A stretch of DNA of 64,000 bases from a virus: the IMG/VR virus record IMGVR_UViG_3300018890_000001, positions 62,001 to 126,000 of that record. One strand, 5' to 3'. Both the position numbers and the translations under genes were made by a program. The notes under the pieces are model-generated. The model was not told where the DNA came from and ran no database searches. It saw nothing but the letters and a program-made list of their open reading frames with translations. Below, piece by piece: positions 33,719 through 41,994 of this stretch (position 1 is its first letter; every line of letters begins with the position of its first letter).

Positions 33719-34033
33719 ATGACAACTCCAAATACAAAACCCATTGTTTGTAGCACTCATGCACTTATCAGCGTCGAGGACGGTGTGCAGTATTTTGCAG
33801 TACCCGAAGATTATGTAACATTCCCCAAACAAGTAATGTGGGTTGCATTAGGTGACAAGGTGAAGTGTTGGATCGAAGTGTTTTCTGTGGGTTCAGATGA
33901 CTCCGAAGGTATTAACGACTTCAGTGAAGACCTAGAAGTTACCGTCAATATCGATAGTTCTTTTTTTCCGCCAAGTACACCAAACTGGGCAATTGTAAAT
34001 TGGCGTTGGTTTACGCTCTTGACTGATAGCTAA
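33719..34033 (+). CDS. small hypothetical protein
   Basis: 104 residues, beta-rich and acidic, with C-terminal 'PNWAIVNWRWFTLLTD'. No family known. Own tagged promoter and terminator, between two paralogues. Confidence 0.6.
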   Translation: MTTPNTKPIVCSTHALISVEDGVQYFAVPEDYVTFPKQVMWVALGDKVKCWIEVFSVGSDDSEGINDFSEDLEVTVNIDSSFFPPSTPNWAIVNWRWFTLLTDS

Positions 34034-34042
34034 TTAACGCAT

Positions 34043-34085
34043 CAAAACGACTGCGTATATCTAATAGATATATGCGGTCGTTTTC
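34043..34085 (+). terminator. terminator overlapping next promoter
   Basis: AAAACGACTGCGTATATCT / AGATATATGCGGTCGTTTT (two G-U pairs). Its T-tract ends 3 nt before the next -10. Confidence 0.85.
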
Positions 34086-34087
34086 TG

Positions 34088-34104
34088 TATAATAGATTTG
34101 TGGT
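34088..34104 (+). promoter_or_regulatory. tag promoter of 34120
   Basis: TATAAT (34088), 6 nt, GTGGTC: one base from GTAGTC. Confidence 0.5.
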
Positions 34105-34119
34105 CTCGGTATTCTCAAA

Positions 34120-34455
34120 ATGAATAGCAAAAAAATAAAAGCCAAATCATTAACTATCACGATCAAAGCGCACGATGGTGGCGAACACGCGGTTTTTGGG
34201 TACAAATTTACCAACAAGCTCATTTTAATCCCTGGTGTAGAAGATGACCCCGATATATTTTTTGAGAGTCTTGGGGTTTTAAAATTATCGACTTCAAAGG
34301 GTGCTACCGTTTCAGTAGAAGAAGGATTAGAATTGGAAATGACTGAATCGGATCTACTTAATTCGGTCATGAAGATAATGGTGAAGAATGGTAGTCGCTG
34401 CATTCCAATGGAGCGCATTCTTCACTTACTGTGGCAAGTTCATTCTTCCGATTAA
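34120..34455 (+). CDS. small hypothetical protein, paralogue of 33223-33558
   Basis: 111 residues, same length as its paralogue and the same beta-then-helix order. A single-gene unit with a promoter just downstream of a terminator. Function unknown. Confidence 0.62.
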   Translation: MNSKKIKAKSLTITIKAHDGGEHAVFGYKFTNKLILIPGVEDDPDIFFESLGVLKLSTSKGATVSVEEGLELEMTESDLLNSVMKIMVKNGSRCIPMERILHLLWQVHSSD

Positions 34456-34472
34456 TTTCTGTAAAGAAGTTG

Positions 34473-34512
34473 AAAAAACCAAGTTATTCAGTGCGAACTA
34501 ACTTGGTTTTTT
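34473..34512 (+). terminator. intrinsic terminator
   Basis: AAAAAACCAAGTTA / TAACTTGGTTTTTT. Confidence 0.9.
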
Positions 34513-34580
34513 CGTTTCGATCGCTCGCACCAATGCTTACTTGCTAAGATACGTGCAAATTGAATTCAGGAGTTTACCAA

Positions 34581-35294
34581 ATGGATATACCAAGTACGTT
34601 CGAGATATTGAAACAAATTGCTATCAAAGAGGGTGTTTACAAGGAAGGTGATACCGAAATCACATTACAAAGAAAGCTTAGGCCGAAGCGCCATCAGGGA
34701 ATGCAAACACGATATTTATTTGACAAAAACGAAAGTCCGAAAAATCTACCACCGCGCCCTCATGAATTTAGCTGTATCACAACTTGCGCTTTGAGGTATG
34801 CACATAACAGCACTGATGTGCAGGCGACTGGCTTCTGCATTGATGCCACGATGAAAAACTGGAACTGGTTATCAAGTCAAGATAAAGCTGTTTTGCGTCG
34901 GGATACCGAAGAGGCTCTCGAAATGTCTCGTCGATATCGCGAGATAACAGGAAACTATGAAGTTGCATTTTTGTGTGCATTCGAGGAATGGGAAGCGTTT
35001 GATCGCTGGTTAACTGACTCAGAGCAGCAGGTAGTTTATCCACCCAAAGGCGAAGTGTACGGAGTGGGATTACTGACAGTTTACGCTCTGCGTTACTGCG
35101 TAGGTCGCCAGACTTATATGCCTAGTCTGATCGCGGATGCTACCAAAAAGAACTGGCATTTACTCAACAGAGTTGACCGTCGGACGATTCAGCAAGATAC
35201 GATTGGGGCGATCGCCACCCGACATTTGGGTGCAACGTGCGATCGGGAAACCTGGCTAGGGTTTAATGAGTGGGTTGCCACACAGATGAAATAA
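34581..35294 (+). CDS. internally duplicated hypothetical protein
   Basis: 237 residues. The ATG at 34581 has AGGAG 8 nt upstream; an in-frame TTG at 34560 is less likely. Two copies of a unit of about 60 residues are visible: 'ALRYAHNS...IDATMKNWNWLSSQDKAVLRRDTEEAL' and 'ALRYCVGR...IADATKKNWHLLNRVDRRTIQQDTIGAI'. Each copy precedes an 'EW' motif ('FEEWEAFDRWL', 'FNEWVATQ'). Similar 'LRYaxGRxTY' domains occur in other mobile-element proteins of unknown function. Confidence 0.68.
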   Translation: MDIPSTFEILKQIAIKEGVYKEGDTEITLQRKLRPKRHQGMQTRYLFDKNESPKNLPPRPHEFSCITTCALRYAHNSTDVQATGFCIDATMKNWNWLSSQDKAVLRRDTEEALEMSRRYREITGNYEVAFLCAFEEWEAFDRWLTDSEQQVVYPPKGEVYGVGLLTVYALRYCVGRQTYMPSLIADATKKNWHLLNRVDRRTIQQDTIGAIATRHLGATCDRETWLGFNEWVATQMK

Positions 35295-35334
35295 AAAAAA
35301 GACCGTCCGAGACTAATCGGACGGTCTTTTTTTT
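35293..35334. terminator. bidirectional terminator
   Basis: AAAAAGACCGTCCGA / TCGGACGGTCTTTTT between convergent genes. Confidence 0.92.
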
Positions 35335-35341
35335 AACTAAA

Positions 35342-35617
35342 TTAGTTCACTGGCGGCGGAACCAGATTTGAAACAGTCGAGTTAACTGCCCGCAGTGGTC
35401 GTGGCTCGTCGCTCGGTTTGGCTACCAACCGCAGGTTGATTATGACTTGGCGACCGTAATCGCGATCAATAGCTCCAGCCCTACCGAACTTCTGGTCCGA
35501 TCGCCCACTCAATCCGGTGCCACCGGCATTGCGCGTATTCAGGTTGACGCTTTGCCCACCAGCACCACCTCGTGAACCAGACGAGAAGCTCTCCTGCTGC
35601 CAGTCGCCTCCCTTCAT
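35342..35617 (-). CDS. Gly/Ser-rich small protein coupled to 35614-36048
   Basis: 91 residues. N-terminal 50 residues Gly/Ser/Arg-rich and probably disordered, then 'RQVIINLRLVAKP'. ATGA overlap with the upstream gene indicates coupled translation, so a partner of that protein, perhaps a virion component. Confidence 0.58.
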   Translation of the reverse strand: MKGGDWQQESFSSGSRGGAGGQSVNLNTRNAGGTGLSGRSDQKFGRAGAIDRDYGRQVIINLRLVAKPSDEPRPLRAVNSTVSNLVPPPVN

Positions 35618-36048
35618 TGCTCCACCACCTTTGGCACCAGAGTAGGATCTAGTAGTGTCAATCGCAGAGATACCATGATGTTGGGTTTCTCTGGGATGAA
35701 CGTAATTTTGACTAAACCTAAATCTGAACGGGCGATCTCACTCAAGCCGACCTTCTGCGCTTCACGGGAACCGATTTCGTAGAAGGTGAACTTCCCTGTA
35801 TCATCTGCCGGATGCTCAAGTGTTGCTGTTTGATAAGACGCTAGTCGCCAACCACCAACTTCCTTGCCGTCGATCTCAATAATTACGTCATTGGCTTCAT
35901 CGGTGTGATTTTTCAAAAAAATATGATAGACATCCCCATGTTGCAGATAAACGTATCCATGCTCATCTTCATGCGGATGATGCCCGTCAGCACCCCATCC
36001 CGTAGGAATTGATCCAAGAATTCGAGCTTCTTTTTGAGCTAAGCGCAT
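35614..36048 (-). CDS. beta-sandwich protein, possible virion surface protein
   Basis: 144 residues from ATG 36048, which has GAGG 6 nt upstream; a longer frame to 36108 translates a terminator. Pattern 'GYVYLQHGDVYHIFLKNHTD...DVIIEIDGKEVGGWRL', 'GKFTFYEIGSREAQ' and 'DLGLVKITFIPE' suggests an Ig-like sandwich similar to surface/decoration proteins of large viruses. This is pattern recognition, not a firm family assignment. Confidence 0.55.
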   Translation of the reverse strand: MRLAQKEARILGSIPTGWGADGHHPHEDEHGYVYLQHGDVYHIFLKNHTDEANDVIIEIDGKEVGGWRLASYQTATLEHPADDTGKFTFYEIGSREAQKVGLSEIARSDLGLVKITFIPEKPNIMVSLRLTLLDPTLVPKVVEQ

Positions 36049-36091
36049 AACAAACCTCAATGTATTTTTATCAATATAACACACATTCGTG

Positions 36092-36146
36092 TTATACAAC
36101 AAAGCCAATCACTTATTTTGTACGAGTGATTGGTTTTGTTGTATAA
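36092..36146 (-). terminator. long hairpin terminator
   Basis: 22-bp arms (one G-U pair) centred near 36119. It follows the 36154-36597 gene on the minus strand, and its distal arm supplies TATAAC to the next promoter. Confidence 0.7.
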
Positions 36147-36153
36147 AATTGAA

Positions 36154-36597
36154 TTATTGTTTTGGTTCCGAATCAGGTAGCTTTTCGATCTGCTCTGGAG
36201 TTTCTGGCAGTTCTGCTGACGGTGGCTGACCGGCTAAATGAGTTTCCGACGTGGGAATAGGTTCCGGAGCTGATCCTCCAGAAGCTTCAGGAGCCGGGAC
36301 AGGTATTAAGTCTTTGGGCAAGAGTGCCGGAGCATCCAACACGTAAGGATCTTGGGGCGTTACGTTAGCTCCCGACTGTGGTGCTGCTGTATCGACTTGG
36401 ACTGTGGGAATCGATGACGGTAAATCCACAGCAAGTGCTGTTTCACCGGGCTGCTGGTATGCGGGTAGTCCGTGCACGATCGGCGCTACAGGAACTGGAG
36501 TTGCCGGAACTTCGGCATGGGGCATATCCGGAGTCGTTTCTTCAGGCTGTGCTGCCTGTACGGGATCTTTTTCTGACTTCTGCTCTTCTTCAGGCAT
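36154..36597 (-). CDS. Pro/Glu/Ala-rich disordered protein
   Basis: 147 residues, almost wholly Pro, Glu, Ala, Thr and Ser, with no predicted fold. Start supported by AGAAGAGCAG-type purine codons only; no strong ribosome binding site. Low-complexity proteins like this may be virion decorations or linkers. Confidence 0.5.
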   Translation of the reverse strand: MPEEEQKSEKDPVQAAQPEETTPDMPHAEVPATPVPVAPIVHGLPAYQQPGETALAVDLPSSIPTVQVDTAAPQSGANVTPQDPYVLDAPALLPKDLIPVPAPEASGGSAPEPIPTSETHLAGQPPSAELPETPEQIEKLPDSEPKQ

Positions 36598-36723
36598 GAA
36601 TTTTTACCAAAATTTTGAAAGGGAGCGATCAAATTATACGTTAAGACGTGACCGCCACTTCAGCGCCTTTGGGCTGAGGAATATCAAATCGGTTGCGGGC
36701 GATTGGCAGACTCGACTGACTAG

Positions 36724-36758
36724 CAAAAAAAATAACCCGCCCTCAATGGAGAACGGGT
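36724..36758 (-). terminator. weak terminator
   Basis: Minus strand: ACCCG / CGGGT stem with 14-nt loop then TATTTTTTTT. Confidence 0.5.
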
Positions 36759-36773
36759 CTAAAGTCAAGCTAT

Positions 36774-37046
36774 TCAGTACGTTACTGAGGGTGTGATTTG
36801 ATGGAGTCTTTTGAACTCCCTTTCGTCAGCCTTAGTAGTTGGCGCAAACAGATGTGGATTATCAAGCTGAACAGCGTATAACGCCGCTTTAAATAACCAC
36901 CAACTTTGTTCGTCTAGCGGACGATCAGAATCCAAACCCATATCTACGTACTGCTTGACCTTCTTTTCGATTAAAACCTGCAACAAAGCGAAAGTTTCTT
37001 CGGCTCGCGAAGCAACTTGTTTTTGCACTTCTTGTTGTGAAAGCAT
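36774..37046 (-). CDS. small helical hypothetical protein
   Basis: 90 residues, helical, acidic-basic mixed; no family. It has the strongest tagged promoter of the window and its own terminator. Confidence 0.6.
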   Translation of the reverse strand: MLSQQEVQKQVASRAEETFALLQVLIEKKVKQYVDMGLDSDRPLDEQSWWLFKAALYAVQLDNPHLFAPTTKADEREFKRLHQITPSVTY

Positions 37047-37062
37047 AATTGATTAATTTGCG

Positions 37063-37102
37063 ACTACAAAATTATCATATCAAGGCAACAAGAAAGTGTC
37101 AA
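37063..37102 (-). promoter_or_regulatory. consensus GTAGT-tag promoter of 36774-37046
   Basis: Minus strand: TTGACA (37102-37097), 17 bp, TATGAT (37079-37074), 6 nt, GTAGTCG. Confidence 0.75.
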
Positions 37103-37107
37103 GCAAA

Positions 37108-37317
37108 TTATGGGCGATCAAAAACACGCTCTTCTTCTGGTGCGAACCGATCGCCCGCAGCACCAATACTTTCTCCGCCAAGTCCGATACGCAGCTCGTT
37201 ATGAGTAATCGCGCCAATGCGGTACAGCGTATTCATTTTTACTAAATGAGCCATTTCCGCTTCACTTAATAACCGAGATTGCGAAAGCGATTGCAGTTTG
37301 TCAAATATTGATTTCAT
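37108..37317 (-). CDS. small protein resembling a portal C-terminus
   Basis: 69 residues. 'IGAITHNELRIGLGGESIGAAGDRF' parallels 'NLATRNEMRLATGLQPIGPAGDKF' near the C-terminus of the portal at 43205. It starts 4 bp after the J-like wedge gene stops. Possibly a portal relic or a portal-interacting protein. Confidence 0.5.
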   Translation of the reverse strand: MKSIFDKLQSLSQSRLLSEAEMAHLVKMNTLYRIGAITHNELRIGLGGESIGAAGDRFAPEEERVFDRP

Positions 37318-37321
37318 ATTT

Positions 37322-38518
37322 TTAAGCAGGAATTACTTCTAAACTCGACTGTACCTCGAACAATGTCCACGGGTTGACTTCTATCTCGGAGAGCGGTTGC
37401 CCTGTGAACGAGTTTTTCAATTCAGTCTTCGGCACCGAATAAATACCTTCAGCTTTTTCGAGCTCACTGGCAAGCGTCTTATGAAATTCGAGATCTCCCC
37501 AAATCCCAAAAGGTGGATTGATCGCATCGACGATCGTCTGGGCAACAAGGTTAAACCGCTGCTGCTGTGTCAAATCCCGCACAAAACCGACAGTTACTTT
37601 GCCGTCGATTGGAATGATTTCTGCCGCCCTGAATTCCAAAGGTTGTGATTCCATCGCCAGCGGGCGTGTTTTCTCTTCAACGACAGCGACCTGCTGTTCA
37701 GGCCAAACGGCAACGGTCACTAAATCGGTCCAGTGTCCGACAGTTCCGTACTGAGATGAGAGCACCAAAGTTTTCTTGCTACCAAATTCTTGAGCAGCCA
37801 AGTAGTAATCTTCTTTATTGACGACGCGCCCGATTTGGGCGGAAGTAAGATTTGGTGCATTACCGCGTCGGAATCTGTTGCGCGCTCTGATCATCATGTC
37901 GATTAGCGTTTCGCGATCGCGCCCTTCAGAAACAGCAGTTCCATCGTTCGCGACTCCAGATACGTTTGCCAGTAGTCTGGGTAAAACAGAAAACTCACCG
38001 GGGATTAAACCAGGGAGTGTACCAAGTCGGTTGATCCTGGCCGGTACAACTTTGAACTCGTCCGATCCGAATATGCGATCTTCTTTAATCGTGTAAGCGG
38101 CCAACGTGTTGTCACGAGAACTCCGCACTTCCATGTTGTAAGGAATATCGACCGCGAGTCCAGATCGCATCGCATCAGTCGATCGCCGAAACACTAAATT
38201 AATTACTGGATATTCGGCTAACTGCCGCTCTACGCCAAGCATCCGAAACATCTGCACCCACTCCCAGTCGGGTTTTAGATTCAGTTCATATGCCAGATAC
38301 TGCATCTGGGCGATCGTTGCCGACGCCAATATAACGTGCCCTGCTCCGGGTGCCATTGAAGAAAACGGAGAAGGTTCGCCACTGGGTAGTGGTTGTGCCA
38401 GTTGGTTTACGTAATTTGCGAGTTGCTGACTTGGATCGTAATCCCAAAGCTTGTCCGCTTCAATTAAATTCGCTTCAGATTCGAGGCGACGCATTAACTC
38501 GAAGTGTTCATCGTACAT
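37322..38518 (-). CDS. baseplate J-like wedge protein
   Basis: 398 residues. Layout of the Baseplate_J family (T4 gp6/P2 gpJ): helical N-terminus, 'GHVILASATIAQM', 'NLVFRRSTDAMRSGLAVDIPYNMEVRS' (the 'x-G-T' beta entry), 'GLIPGEFSVLP', 'DRETLIDMMIRARNRFRRGNAPNLTSAQIGRVVNKEDYYLAAQEFGSKKTLVL', then 'KVTVGFVRDL' and a helix 'LASELEKAEGIYSV'. It would form the wedge that links hub to tail fibres. Overlaps the upstream membrane-protein gene by 25 bp. Confidence 0.68.
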   Translation of the reverse strand: MYDEHFELMRRLESEANLIEADKLWDYDPSQQLANYVNQLAQPLPSGEPSPFSSMAPGAGHVILASATIAQMQYLAYELNLKPDWEWVQMFRMLGVERQLAEYPVINLVFRRSTDAMRSGLAVDIPYNMEVRSSRDNTLAAYTIKEDRIFGSDEFKVVPARINRLGTLPGLIPGEFSVLPRLLANVSGVANDGTAVSEGRDRETLIDMMIRARNRFRRGNAPNLTSAQIGRVVNKEDYYLAAQEFGSKKTLVLSSQYGTVGHWTDLVTVAVWPEQQVAVVEEKTRPLAMESQPLEFRAAEIIPIDGKVTVGFVRDLTQQQRFNLVAQTIVDAINPPFGIWGDLEFHKTLASELEKAEGIYSVPKTELKNSFTGQPLSEIEVNPWTLFEVQSSLEVIPA

Positions 38519-38769
38519 AATATATAGTTGAGGTTGTTAATGCCTATGGGTATTAAAAGTCGTATAGGAAGTCCACAAAGAAACCGCAAGCAATTACGAA
38601 CAGCACAAAGTAGGGCCAGCCACCAGTCGTCGTACTCCTCCTTGTATTTAATTAGGCAAATATCGTCGCACCCAAAATACTTGGAGAGTACCAGGTTTCC
38701 CCAAACAACAACCAGGATGTTGTAGGCGATTAGCACTGAGAGTCTGTGTGCGACAACAAAATTAGACAT
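38494..38769 (-). CDS. small membrane protein
   Basis: 91 residues with two hydrophobic helices ('VLIAYNILVVVWGNLVL' and 'WLALLCAVRNCLRFLCGLPIRLLIPIG'). The upstream region carries TAAACT-6 nt-GTAGTC. It overlaps the J-like gene start by 25 bp, which is unusual for unrelated genes. Could be lysis-related, but Cys-rich content is atypical of holins. Confidence 0.45.
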   Translation of the reverse strand: MSNFVVAHRLSVLIAYNILVVVWGNLVLSKYFGCDDICLIKYKEEYDDWWLALLCAVRNCLRFLCGLPIRLLIPIGINNLNYILCTMNTSS

Positions 38770-38785
38770 ACTTGCATATCTTGAG

Positions 38786-38802
38786 ACTACAATGCGAGTT
38801 TA
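38786..38802 (-). promoter_or_regulatory. GTAGT-tag promoter of 38494-38769
   Basis: Minus strand: TAAACT, 6 nt, GTAGTC. Confidence 0.4.
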
Positions 38803-38863
38803 ACACTATGGACTTGATCGCCCCCTTGTTACGCTAAAAGCGTGATCGCCGGAAAATCAACGT

Positions 38864-39169
38864 ATGAATATCGAGCTAACTCCAGAGCAGGTTGAGTTTA
38901 TCGAACGCGCGCTTGCCAGTGGACAGTACGGAAGCGTTGAGGAAGTATTGTCTCAAATTGTGGCGATCGGAATGAAGGAAGTTACGCAGCAAGTTGACCG
39001 AGAAACCGAACTGCGAAGCTCAAAAGAACTTTATGCACCGGCGCTTGCGCAAAATTCGTGTGAAGATACGGAGCTTACCAGTGAGTACGAGGAATTTGTG
39101 AAAGCAATGGCTGAAGCTAGGGGGCGATCGAAAAGCTTACGAGCTTGCTTTGGGGAATTGATTGAATAG
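38864..39169 (+). CDS. ParD-like orphan antitoxin
   Basis: 101 residues. 'MNIELTPEQVEFIERALASGQYGSVEEVLSQIVAIGMKEV' is the ParD/RHH N-terminal domain ('LTPEQxxFIxxxVxSGxYxSxSEVxRxaL'). A tail of about 60 residues follows. No toxin gene is adjacent. The leader GCCGGAAAAT-AAC and first codons are shared with the 40700 gene. Confidence 0.75.
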   Translation: MNIELTPEQVEFIERALASGQYGSVEEVLSQIVAIGMKEVTQQVDRETELRSSKELYAPALAQNSCEDTELTSEYEEFVKAMAEARGRSKSLRACFGELIE

Positions 39170-39202
39170 TCGATCACCCGAAACTCCTATTATTTACACC
39201 TT

Positions 39203-40273
39203 TCAGAACGGTAGTACCGCATCCAACGCCCACGGGGGTGCCATTTCCGACAACCACAGTTCCGTCTTACCAAGTTGTTCTTCCCACCAGACGATCGCCC
39301 GCTCAGTTTTCTCCATCGCCCACGCGGGCACTGTAACCGAAGCTTCTTTCTCAACTTTGACGCGCTCTGCCGGCGGTACTTTCATAGATCTTCTAACCAT
39401 CGTTGCCAGTGGAATCGTCGCCACAATCTTTTCGACCAGCAATGCCAAACCACCTGAGACGATAATTTCTGGTTCTACAAGATCGAAGGTTTCAGTAGCT
39501 AGGATTTCTTCGGGTGGGCGATCGGGTTGTTCTTCTTGGAGTTTCTCGAAAGCTTGCTCTGCCTGCAACATTTTATAGTTGGTGTTGACGATTTGAACTA
39601 CATCCGGCAGCGGGCGATCGGCGATCGGTTCAGTGCGACGACCCCAGCGAGCAATGCCCTTAAACACCATGTTGAACAGTGCGACTAGCGTGTACGCCTT
39701 ATGCTCTGGGAGGGATTTCGATTCGTCGCGTACTGTCGGGTAGTTCCCGTTTCCAATTTCTTTCGACCAGTCCAAACGCATTTCTTCGAGGCTGTAGTGT
39801 TCCAGCAAGATTAATTCACAGCGCTCTGCCAGAATTAACGCAGCTACAGCATCAAAATTAGTCATCACGTTGGGCTGCTTATTGCGATTCTTGGGGATTT
39901 TGCGGGATTCGTGGCGATCTTCGAGATTGTAGAGCTTGAAGGTTTCGCTCAGATCGTGTCGCACCTTGTCAACAGTACCCTTTGCTGTATGACAATAACC
40001 TTCCCAGTGCGCAGACAGGTACGTCATGATACCTTCCATCTTTACCGGAACCGCCAAGGGCTGCACCAGATCGTTGATATTTTTCTGGTCGTAGTCCCGC
40101 AATCCCTTGCTACCATGCTTGCCGCTGATTACTTTTACCTGGCGACCGGCTACATACAAGGCATGATTGAGGATTCCAAAAATTGTGAAAATCTTTGTAA
40201 TGCTTTTCCCGTTTAGCTTTGCGTCGAATTCTTGGGAAAGAGCATTGATCTCTTGCTCGGTTCTTGCTATCAT
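39203..40273 (-). CDS. hypothetical phage protein
   Basis: 356 residues. Helical N-terminal half ('ALYVAGRQVKVISGKHGSKGLRDYDQKNINDL'), C-terminal 'SVTVPAWAMEKTERAIVWWEEQLGKTELWLSEMAPPWALDAVLPF'. A fragment of this C-terminus recurs at 42046-42300. No known family. A leader hairpin (GCCCGA/TCGGGC, 40300-40330) lies in its 5' region. Its position among virion genes suggests structural or morphogenetic work. Confidence 0.68.
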   Translation of the reverse strand: MIARTEQEINALSQEFDAKLNGKSITKIFTIFGILNHALYVAGRQVKVISGKHGSKGLRDYDQKNINDLVQPLAVPVKMEGIMTYLSAHWEGYCHTAKGTVDKVRHDLSETFKLYNLEDRHESRKIPKNRNKQPNVMTNFDAVAALILAERCELILLEHYSLEEMRLDWSKEIGNGNYPTVRDESKSLPEHKAYTLVALFNMVFKGIARWGRRTEPIADRPLPDVVQIVNTNYKMLQAEQAFEKLQEEQPDRPPEEILATETFDLVEPEIIVSGGLALLVEKIVATIPLATMVRRSMKVPPAERVKVEKEASVTVPAWAMEKTERAIVWWEEQLGKTELWLSEMAPPWALDAVLPF

Positions 40274-40699
40274 GTTGTTAATTAAATGAATATTACTTGG
40301 ACTGCCCGATACCTTTAACGAGGTCGGGCTATTTTTTTGAGCGTATCCTGAAAACCTGCGGTAGTTGTCTACCTGTATATAGGGTACACCAGGGTTTAAA
40401 TTGATGCAATTAGGTATAAATACGTATTTAACGATTTTGCGTCGTTTCAGCGATTGACCACTTAAACATCTTCAATCCGTTTTGGATTTTCTTTATTTCT
40501 TACTCTTTTGTTTTTGGACAAAATTTTAACAAAGAAGAAAAACACCTTTGCAAGCTTAAGGATGTTTAAGTGGTCAATTTGGTTTTAAGCGAACCCAACA
40601 GCATTAAAACGGACACAGCTTTAGGTTGCGGACTCTACAGTTTGGGATGGGCGGGCGATCGATTGTTATCATAAAACCACTGTCACCGGAAAATTAACA
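40274..40699. other. non-coding region with 126-bp inverted-repeat element
   Basis: 425 bp without a gene. Contains the leader hairpin of 39203-40273 (about 40300-40330) and the 18-bp inverted repeat at 40453-40578. The rest is AT-rich, with nothing further recognised. Confidence 0.5.
40453..40578. repeat. 126-bp inverted-repeat element
   Basis: ATTGACCACTTAAACATC at 40453-40470 is the exact reverse complement of 40561-40578; 90 bp lie between. Could be a MITE-like element or a long stem-loop RNA. No obvious target duplication is seen. Confidence 0.6.
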
Positions 40700-40885
40700 A
40701 TGAATATTGAACTAACACAAGAGCAGGTTGAATTTGTAGAACTTACCATAGCTAGCGGACAGTACGAAAGTGTTGAGCAAGTTGCAATTCAGGTTTGGGC
40801 GATTGGGATGAAGGAAGTCATCAAGTCGATCGCCCGAGAAGTCGAACTACAACACTTGCGAGAGCGTCACGAAACTTATCGATGA
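40700..40885 (+). CDS. ParD-like orphan antitoxin (short)
   Basis: 61 residues, 'MNIELTQEQVEFVELTIASGQYESVEQVAIQVWAIGMKEV'. Close paralogue of the 38864 gene including its leader, but lacking the C-terminal extension that usually contacts the toxin. The next gene is not a recognisable ParE. Confidence 0.72.
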   Translation: MNIELTQEQVEFVELTIASGQYESVEQVAIQVWAIGMKEVIKSIAREVELQHLRERHETYR

Positions 40886-40898
40886 GAAAGGGAAGAAG

Positions 40899-41182
40899 AT
40901 GGCAGACACCCCAAAATTTCTGTAAATTTTAAAAATACTGATGAACGCGGGCGTATTTATCTAAACAGCCCATGTACACTTGGAGATTTGTACGATCAGG
41001 GTGTCGATCTAATTGATGGTATGATGCTGATAGTGTGCGATCAAGGAGTAGAAATCGAGGGTGTTGTCGAATACTCAGAAAAAGATGCGTATTATGTTGC
41101 GGTAGTTAATTGGGACGGTGTTAACGTAAATCGCGATTTTCCTGAGCAGCATCGATTTTTTTTACAGGTCGCCAAACCATAG
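40899..41182 (+). pseudogene. small gene with an apparent -1 frameshift
   Basis: An ATG at 40899 with a purine-rich ribosome binding site reads MADTP-K and then stops. One base less in phase, the frame continues 'ISVNFKNTDERGRIYLN...DLIDGMMLIVCDQGVEIEGVVEY' to 41182. A single missing A near 40913-40916 would restore about 94 residues. SH3-like barrel plausible. Sequencing error or decay. Confidence 0.5.
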
Positions 41183-41200
41183 AGGAAGTTAAGACAGCAT

Positions 41201-41250
41201 AAAAAACAAAATCCCCTCAAGTTTTTTAATCTTGAGGGGGTTTTGTTTTT
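41201..41250. terminator. bidirectional terminator
   Basis: AACAAAATCCCCTCAAG / CTTGAGGGGGTTTTGTT. Confidence 0.88.
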
Positions 41251-41252
41251 TA

Positions 41253-41573
41253 TTAAGGTTGTGGAAAATCAGTTACGATTTCAACGGTAACATCTATTTC
41301 TTGACCTACAGCGTCCGCGACCATGCTCTGTGTGGATGTTTGATAGCTTTCGCAAATTCCGGTGAACCGTAGCGTTTTGGGCTGTCCGGGTCTTGAAATT
41401 AATCTTAGATCCCTGGTATTTAGCCAGAAATCAGATGCTATATTCCCGCCTTCGAGAAAGTATATTGTCTCTTCAGGTGTTACTGTCACGCTGCTTACGT
41501 CTACATATAATTTTTGGTCTTTTTCAACTTCTTTAATCATTGTGCGACTTGCGATGCTGATTTGTAATTTCAT
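41253..41573 (-). CDS. small beta-rich hypothetical protein
   Basis: 106 residues of alternating strands ('KLYVDVSSVTVTPEETIYFLEGG', 'IDVTVEIVTDF'). No family known. Stands alone, with a shared terminator downstream. Confidence 0.58.
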   Translation of the reverse strand: MKLQISIASRTMIKEVEKDQKLYVDVSSVTVTPEETIYFLEGGNIASDFWLNTRDLRLISRPGQPKTLRFTGICESYQTSTQSMVADAVGQEIDVTVEIVTDFPQP

Positions 41574-41658
41574 TGTATTACGCTATTGGTTGATAATTAA
41601 TTATACAATTTTAAATAAATTAACACAAGTATTTTCGATCGCCCACCACATTATTTGT

Positions 41659-41675
41659 TATACTGAGTCTGTAAT
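41659..41675 (+). promoter_or_regulatory. variant tag promoter of 41698
   Basis: TATACT, 6 nt, GTAATT. Confidence 0.4.
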
Positions 41676-41697
41676 TACGTATGTCGAGGAATCTCAA

Positions 41698-41994
41698 ATG
41701 AATATTTTGTTAACACCAAAACAGGAAGTTTTCGTTCAATTGCAGATTCAAGGTGGAGAATACGAAAACGTAGATCAAGTGATCGAAGCTGCGTTATTGC
41801 TTTTGCAACAGCGTCATCAGTCCCTTGATAGTATTCGTCAAAAAATAGAGCTTGGGGCTGCTCAAATTCCTTTGGGTCAAACTACCGATGGTGCGCAGGT
41901 ATCCGATCGCCCGCAACAAAAGTTGGATAGTGGGCGATCGCGACTGTCCCTCGAAGAAATGCGGAAAATGATAGGCACGGATAAGCCTGCCTGA
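41698..41994 (+). CDS. ParD-like orphan antitoxin with C-terminal extension
   Basis: 98 residues from ATG 41698 (GAGGA 8 nt upstream). 'MNILLTPKQEVFVQLQIQGGEYENVDQVIEAALLLLQQR' is ParD-like. The C-terminal half is Gln/Arg-rich and ends 'LSLEEMRKMIG'. The following frame is a decayed fragment of another gene, not a toxin. Confidence 0.7.
   Translation: MNILLTPKQEVFVQLQIQGGEYENVDQVIEAALLLLQQRHQSLDSIRQKIELGAAQIPLGQTTDGAQVSDRPQQKLDSGRSRLSLEEMRKMIGTDKPA

Noticed and set aside
39162-39578. Plus-strand frame of 138 residues opposite the 39203 gene
   Set aside because: It is antisense to a longer gene with clear protein character and has Ser/Thr-rich mirror composition and no ribosome binding site.
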